Of a stretch of 64,000 bases of DNA, positions 60,072 through 64,000 are shown one piece after another. The stretch is taken from assembly GCA_002424045.1 (NCBI GenBank), contig DIPH01000015.1:37432-101431 (forward strand). Reading direction: 5' to 3'. Source of the stretch: Firmicutes bacterium UBA5493. GTDB lineage: Bacteria; Bacillota; Limnochordia; Darwinibacteriales; Darwinibacteriaceae. The notes beneath the pieces were generated by a model. The model saw nothing but the letters and a program-made list of their open reading frames with translations. It ran no database searches and had not been told where the DNA came from. Position 1 is the stretch's first letter, and every line of letters starts with the position of its first letter. The position numbers and the translations under genes are program-made.

Positions 60072-61139
60072 CTAAGGTTCGACTTCCATGACCCATCCAA
60101 ACGGATCCTTCAATCTTCCGTTTTGGATTCCTGTCATGGTGTCGTAGAGTCTTTGACTGATTTCCCCTGTTTTTCCTCCGCCAATTTCGATGGTCTTGTC
60201 TGCCCAACCCAGTTTACCGATGGGGCTAATCACCGCTGCCGTACCACAGCCAAAGGCTTCAATCAGGCGGCCGTCTGCATGGGCTTGGAAAATCTCTTCA
60301 ACGCCTAAGCGCCTCTCTACTGTAGGAATATCCCAGGATTTCAGGAGCTGTAATACGGAGTTACGGGTGATTCCAGGCAAAACACTGTCGCCCAGATCTG
60401 GCGTAATGAGCTCTCCATCTATATTGAAGAAGACGTTCATGGCTCCCACTTCTTCTACATACTTGCGCTCTAGTCCATCCAGCCACAACACCTGCGAGTA
60501 GCCCTGGGCCTGGGCGTTCTTCTGTGCTAAGAGGCTCCCGGCATAGTTCCCAGCTGCCTTCGCATAGCCGGTACCGCCGCGCACAGCACGCACATAATGT
60601 GGTTCAACCCAGATGCTTACGGGATTTAGACCCTCTGCGTAGTACGCTCCCACTGGAGACAAGATGATGACAAATTTGTAGGTACGGGAGGCCCGAACGC
60701 CCAAAACATTATCGGCGCCAATAACAAAGGGCCTGAGATAAAGGGCTGTACCCGGTGTTCTAGGAATCCAATCCTGGTCCAGGGCAACCAGCTTTTTAAT
60801 GGCCTCTAAAGCGAACTCTTCGTCAAATTGCGGTATGGACATTCGCTGGTTGCTGCGGTTGAGGCGGGCCATGTTCTGCTCAGGTCTAAAGAGAAGAATC
60901 TTACCCTCGGGACTTCTATACGCCTTCATACCCTCAAAGACCGCTTGGCCGTAGTGCATCACTGCACAAGCCGGGTCCATATCGAAGGGCCCATAAGGTA
61001 CAATACGGGCGTCATGCCACCCTTGACCCTCTGTGTAGTCCATGATGAACATGTGGTCAGTAAAAAAGCGCCCAAAACCCAGGTTGCTTTCATCTGGTTT
61101 GGCTTTCGGGGTTGTAGTCTTCACCAGAGAAATCTTCAC
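60072..61139 (-). CDS. ilvE: branched-chain amino acid aminotransferase
   Basis: 355 residues, GTG start with AAAGGGAG upstream. A PLP fold-type IV aminotransferase that transfers amino groups between glutamate and the 2-oxo forms of Leu, Ile and Val. Motifs: HYGQAVFEGMKAYRSPEGKI near residue 82, QVLWLDGLERKYVEEVGAMN with the PLP Lys, and the ILPGITRNSVL-like VLPGITRNSVLQLLKSW. The length fits the eukaryote-like long class (BCAT). It is a single-gene unit. Confidence 0.95.
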   Translation of the reverse strand: MKISLVKTTTPKAKPDESNLGFGRFFTDHMFIMDYTEGQGWHDARIVPYGPFDMDPACAVMHYGQAVFEGMKAYRSPEGKILLFRPEQNMARLNRSNQRMSIPQFDEEFALEAIKKLVALDQDWIPRTPGTALYLRPFVIGADNVLGVRASRTYKFVIILSPVGAYYAEGLNPVSIWVEPHYVRAVRGGTGYAKAAGNYAGSLLAQKNAQAQGYSQVLWLDGLERKYVEEVGAMNVFFNIDGELITPDLGDSVLPGITRNSVLQLLKSWDIPTVERRLGVEEIFQAHADGRLIEAFGCGTAAVISPIGKLGWADKTIEIGGGKTGEISQRLYDTMTGIQNGRLKDPFGWVMEVEP

Positions 61140-61366
61140 GATGTAACACTCCCTTTATTTCTACTTTATGTATGTACTTCATGTTTTTATCGCCGATTCC
61201 TGCTTCCTGTTCCGGGGATCATTTCCCGAGAACTGCGATGCACTGCTGTTTTGCGTTGTCTTGGCTAATGCCGTTCACGAATGTTTGGGTTTTCATCCCC
61301 AAAGATTTCGTTTTTCCTAAAAAATACTCGAGAAAATTTTACTGAATATTAACCCCGCCCCAGCTA

Positions 61367-61395
61367 TTGATCCTTGCCTCTGACTTCTATAAAAT
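61367..61395 (+). promoter_or_regulatory. purC promoter
   Basis: TTGATC (61367-61372) and TAAAAT (61390-61395) are separated by 17 bases, and the start codon follows 24 bases further on. No riboswitch-like structure fits in the short leader. Confidence 0.7.
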
Positions 61396-61418
61396 GAGAC
61401 TGAAAGGAGTCTACGCCC

Positions 61419-62114
61419 ATGCAACTTGTGTTCAAAGGCAAGACCAAAGATGTTTTTGTGTTAGATGATGGCAAGTATGTGTTGAAGTTCAAGGATGATG
61501 TGACCGGTGAGGATGGCGTCTTTGATCCGGGGGCCAATAAAGTGGGATTAGCTATGGAAGGTGCCGGTGAGGCCGCTCTACAGCTGAGTAAGTTCTTCTT
61601 TGAGATGCTACATAAAAAGGGAATCCCCACCCATTACATTGCAGCGGATCTAGAGGAAAAGACGATGACTGTTCAGCCAGCCAATCCCTTTGGTGAAGGT
61701 CTAGAAGTCATTTGCCGTTACCGAGCGGTGGGAAGTTTCTATCGGCGCTATGGCAAGTATGTGAAAAATGGCGATCCCCTTAATGCCTTTGTAGAATTCA
61801 CCCTCAAAGATGATGCTAGAGAAGACCCGCCCATCACAGAAGATGCCCTGGTTATGCTGGGGATTCTATCGAAAGAAGAATACAAAACCCTGTGTCAGCT
61901 CACGCGCGAAATCGCAAATGTAGTGAAAGACCAATTGGCCCAAAGAGATATGGATTTGTATGACATAAAATTTGAGTTTGGCCGGGTTGGCCACGACCAT
62001 CATATTGCACTCATAGACGAGATCTCCGGAGGCAATATGCGTGCCTATAAAGATGGTGCCCAGGTTCAGCCACTGGAGTTAACCAAATTAATGCTGGAAG
62101 ACAAATCGTCATAG
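61419..62114 (+). CDS. purC: phosphoribosylaminoimidazole-succinocarboxamide synthase
   Basis: 231 residues, the compact bacterial PurC. It joins CAIR and aspartate with ATP in purine synthesis. Motifs: FKGKTKDVFVLDDGKYVLKF at the N-terminus, VICRYRAVGSFYRRYGKYV, EFTLKDDAREDPPI and ALIDEISGGNMRAYK. GAAAGGAG precedes the ATG. It stands alone, not in a pur operon. Its last 49 bases overlap the end of the convergent chorismate mutase gene. Confidence 0.94.
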   Translation: MQLVFKGKTKDVFVLDDGKYVLKFKDDVTGEDGVFDPGANKVGLAMEGAGEAALQLSKFFFEMLHKKGIPTHYIAADLEEKTMTVQPANPFGEGLEVICRYRAVGSFYRRYGKYVKNGDPLNAFVEFTLKDDAREDPPITEDALVMLGILSKEEYKTLCQLTREIANVVKDQLAQRDMDLYDIKFEFGRVGHDHHIALIDEISGGNMRAYKDGAQVQPLELTKLMLEDKSS

Positions 62115-62920
62115 CAACCCAAGAGGCGCATCGCTCCAGCTTCTTGCTGGATTTGGTATAAAGCTCTATGTGTTTTTGGGCTAGCGGGATTTGCCGAAAA
62201 CTCGACGCAAACACTTGAATCCCGTAGGGATTGAACTTGTACCATGCTAAGCCCCAAGTCCCCTAGGATATTGATGATAAGGGGAAGGGTCTCCACAGTC
62301 TTGATCTGAATCAAGAAACGTACACTTTGGACATCTGAAGGCAAGATAAGTTTTGAGCCAACTGCGAAATATCGTCGATTAAGGGGTAGGCACGCTTGAA
62401 CGTAGAGAGCGTGCTTTTCGAGTAGAAAAACCAACTCTTCCGTAAAGGGTAAGAGGGCATAGTCTATAGACCCTTCTGCCACTTGGCGGCAGGCACTACC
62501 GGCGTCATCCGTTTGCACCAACGCCGCCTCTGGGTAGAGGGCCGCTACAACCTGTGTGTCATCCCGCCCTAGGCCTGGGAGCAAAGCCAAGGTCCTCACC
62601 TGACCCTGGGGTTCCTTAGCGTGCTGCAAGACTTGTACTAGGACCAAGCCCGAATCCATTAGACGTTCGTATTGTCTCTCCCTAGAAAGACGCATTAGGG
62701 TACGTGCAAAAACGCTGGCGTAAGGTCTAAACTCCGGCGGTGTATTGGCCTCAGCTTCCCTAACCACCCTTTCCTCCTGCTCAGGGATGAAGACCTTACC
62801 CTCTGTCTTTCCCTTATGCTCTGCTACCTGGTCAACAATCATCATCCTTTTCAGGAACTGTTCTAGAAGCCCTTGATCAATGATGGACAGTTCCTGACGG
62901 AGTCTCTCAAGCTCTCCCAT
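62066..62920 (-). CDS. AroQ chorismate mutase with degenerate prephenate dehydratase/ACT-like region
   Basis: 284 residues from the ATG at 62920, after GGGGAGGG inside the end of aroC. Residues 1-85 are an AroQ chorismate mutase helical domain (LERLRQELSIIDQGLLEQFL and later VFIPEQEERVVREAEA). The rest resembles one lobe of prephenate dehydratase (SIDYALLPFTEE, like the dygvlPiENs element) and then an ACT-like sensor (VRFLIQIKTVETLPLIINIL). The TRF catalytic motif of prephenate dehydratase is absent, so that activity is doubtful. It could be a feedback-regulated chorismate mutase. Gene order with aroC fits aromatic amino-acid synthesis. Confidence 0.75.
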   Translation of the reverse strand: MGELERLRQELSIIDQGLLEQFLKRMMIVDQVAEHKGKTEGKVFIPEQEERVVREAEANTPPEFRPYASVFARTLMRLSRERQYERLMDSGLVLVQVLQHAKEPQGQVRTLALLPGLGRDDTQVVAALYPEAALVQTDDAGSACRQVAEGSIDYALLPFTEELVFLLEKHALYVQACLPLNRRYFAVGSKLILPSDVQSVRFLIQIKTVETLPLIINILGDLGLSMVQVQSLRDSSVCVEFSANPASPKTHRALYQIQQEAGAMRLLGCYDDLSSSINLVNSSG

Positions 62921-64000
62921 GTGATTTCCCTCCCCAGCCCTGCACTCCAAAGGCCACCAGCATCAAGTCCATGATGGCTATGGCTGCCGCCGCTTCCACT
63001 GCAACTACTGCACGAGGTACAATGGCTGGATCGTGACGCCCAGCGACGGTAATCGTCTCGCTAAGCATGGTCTCCAAATTCACACTACGCTGAGGAAGGG
63101 CTATGGACGGCGTGGGCTTAATACCCACCTGAAATACCAGGGGCATAGCATTTGTAATACCTCCGTTGATTCCACCCTCATGATTGGTGGCAGTGCGCAC
63201 CTGGTCTTCTGCACTTATGTACAAAGGATCGTTATTCTCCGACCCCCTGCGCCTGCAGGCGGCAAAACCATCACCAAATGACACGCCTTTCACTGCTGGA
63301 ATACCGTAGAGAAGTGACGCCAAGCGAGACTCAACCCCACCAAAAATGGGATCTCCCAGGCCCGCCGGTAGGCCCAAGACGATGCACTGCACCACGCCAC
63401 CAAGGGAGTCGCCCTGGAGGCGCACTCTTTCTACCAGTTCTACCATCTCTTCCTTTTTGCCATCATCCAGAACAGGAAGGTCTTTAGCCGCCAGGGTCTG
63501 GAGTTCCTCTATATTGGGATTGGCTATATCCAAAGTGATATCAGAAACACCACCCAACTCCGCTATACGGGCAAAAATCTCGACACTTCGCCGCTTCAGC
63601 ATCTGCTTACAGATAGCCCCAGCCGCGCACAGGGGAGCTGTGAGCCTTCCAGAAAAGTGTCCGCCTCCCCTAGGGTCCGCAGCTCCATCAAAACGCACAG
63701 TCCCCGTATAGTCCGCGTGGCTTGGCCGTGGTAGCTTCAACCTTTCATCATAGTCTTGAGAGCGCGCGTCCCTGTTTTCTATGACGATACAGAGGGGTGT
63801 ACCCGTTGTCTGTCCCTGATACACCCCTGAGAGAATAGTAAAGGCATCCCCTTCCGTCCTTGCTGTGGACCATGGTGTACGTCCTGGTGCACGCCTAGCC
63901 ACAAAGTCTTGCATGGCTTCAAGGTCGAGCCTTTCGCCAGCAGGCACACCATCCACCACAACCCCCACTGCAGGTCCATGCGATTCTCCAAATAGGGTAA
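62907..64000 (-). CDS. aroC: chorismate synthase (5' end outside window)
   Basis: The frame is open to the right window edge; its first visible residues are TLFGESHGPAVGVVVDGVPA, which contain the conserved GESHG motif located about 10 residues into AroC. Only a few N-terminal residues are therefore missing, and the ATG/GTG codons further in are internal. AroC makes chorismate from EPSP with reduced FMN. Other motifs: SHADYTGTVRFDGAADPRGG and GGINGGITNAMPLVFQVGIK, with the Arg-rich RPSHADYTGT region. It overlaps the chorismate mutase gene by 14 bases, so translation is coupled. Confidence 0.95.
   Translation of the reverse strand, partial: TLFGESHGPAVGVVVDGVPAGERLDLEAMQDFVARRAPGRTPWSTARTEGDAFTILSGVYQGQTTGTPLCIVIENRDARSQDYDERLKLPRPSHADYTGTVRFDGAADPRGGGHFSGRLTAPLCAAGAICKQMLKRRSVEIFARIAELGGVSDITLDIANPNIEELQTLAAKDLPVLDDGKKEEMVELVERVRLQGDSLGGVVQCIVLGLPAGLGDPIFGGVESRLASLLYGIPAVKGVSFGDGFAACRRRGSENNDPLYISAEDQVRTATNHEGGINGGITNAMPLVFQVGIKPTPSIALPQRSVNLETMLSETITVAGRHDPAIVPRAVVAVEAAAAIAIMDLMLVAFGVQGWGGKSHGRA

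Noticed and set aside
1..64000. CRISPR array, tRNA, rRNA, prophage or conjugative genes
   Set aside because: No regularly spaced repeats, no cloverleaf or rRNA signatures, and no phage or transfer proteins were recognised in the window.

Overview
The window reads as a chromosome segment of a Gram-positive bacterium of the Bacillota (Firmicutes), probably a saccharolytic anaerobe of clostridial or Limnochordia type. The reasons are GGAGG-type ribosome binding sites, frequent TTG and GTG starts, sigma-A promoters with 17-base spacing, short hairpin-plus-T terminators, a YozG/DUF2975-type remnant, PucR and ROK regulators, and an SDR-type UxuB like that of Bacillus. The lineage is an inference. 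I see no rRNA, tRNA, CRISPR array, insertion sequence or phage gene.

Region 1 (1-11956, all minus) is a catabolic cluster. It holds a dihydrodipicolinate-synthase-like aldolase, an unusual HTH regulator, a Gfo/Idh/MocA dehydrogenase, a PreA-like flavin/Fe-S enzyme, a complete Liv-type ABC importer, an epimerase-like SDR, a second aldolase and a second Gfo/Idh/MocA dehydrogenase cut by the window edge. The substrate is unknown. Region 2 (12.1-14.3 kb) has a soluble PAS-MCP protein and then gene debris: a ROK fragment, an XRE regulator with a 5'-truncated DUF2975 gene, and a 3'-truncated HpcH/HpaI aldolase. Region 3 (14.3-20.8 kb) has two paralogous amidohydrolases, divergent from a peptide-type importer that lacks ATPase genes, plus a small lipoprotein.

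Region 4 (20.8-37.1 kb, minus) is one long operon: a second Liv importer, an IlvD/Edd dehydratase, two LarA-type nickel racemases, a LeuA/homocitrate-synthase-like enzyme, butyrate kinase, an M20 amidohydrolase, a PucR regulator, a split UxaA-type dehydratase and PduL. It looks like a hydroxy-acid or sugar-acid route ending in acyl phosphate and ATP. Region 5 (37.6-46.1 kb, minus) is a hexuronate operon: uxuB, a LarA homologue, nagB, uxaE, a PfkB kinase, gnd and uxaC. It has no mannonate dehydratase or KDPG aldolase. The LarA homologue could turn D-mannonate into D-gluconate, which kinase plus Gnd would pass to the pentose phosphate pathway. This is the most interesting hypothesis in the window.

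Region 6 (46.2-53.8 kb, minus) has a UroD-like protein, a GntR regulator, a sugar ABC importer without ATPase, a cysteine-desulfidase-family protein and a ROK repressor. Region 7 (53.9-64 kb) is mixed housekeeping: manA, an unidentified structured RNA with consensus promoter and terminator, a fruK-like kinase, nitroreductase, OsmC, a P-loop kinase fusion, an HD-GYP protein, a LiaF-like membrane protein, ilvE, purC, a chorismate mutase with a degenerate prephenate-dehydratase part, and aroC cut by the window end.

A recurring pattern is that all four ABC substrate-binding genes are separated from the first permease gene by an 80-128 base gap carrying strong hairpins, although the rest of each operon is tightly packed. 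The 511 bases between genes at 37093-37603 hold two terminators and a possible small membrane peptide gene. The 596 bases at 55066-55661 hold the structured RNA, its promoter and a candidate manA promoter; nothing recognisable lies in 55437-55650.
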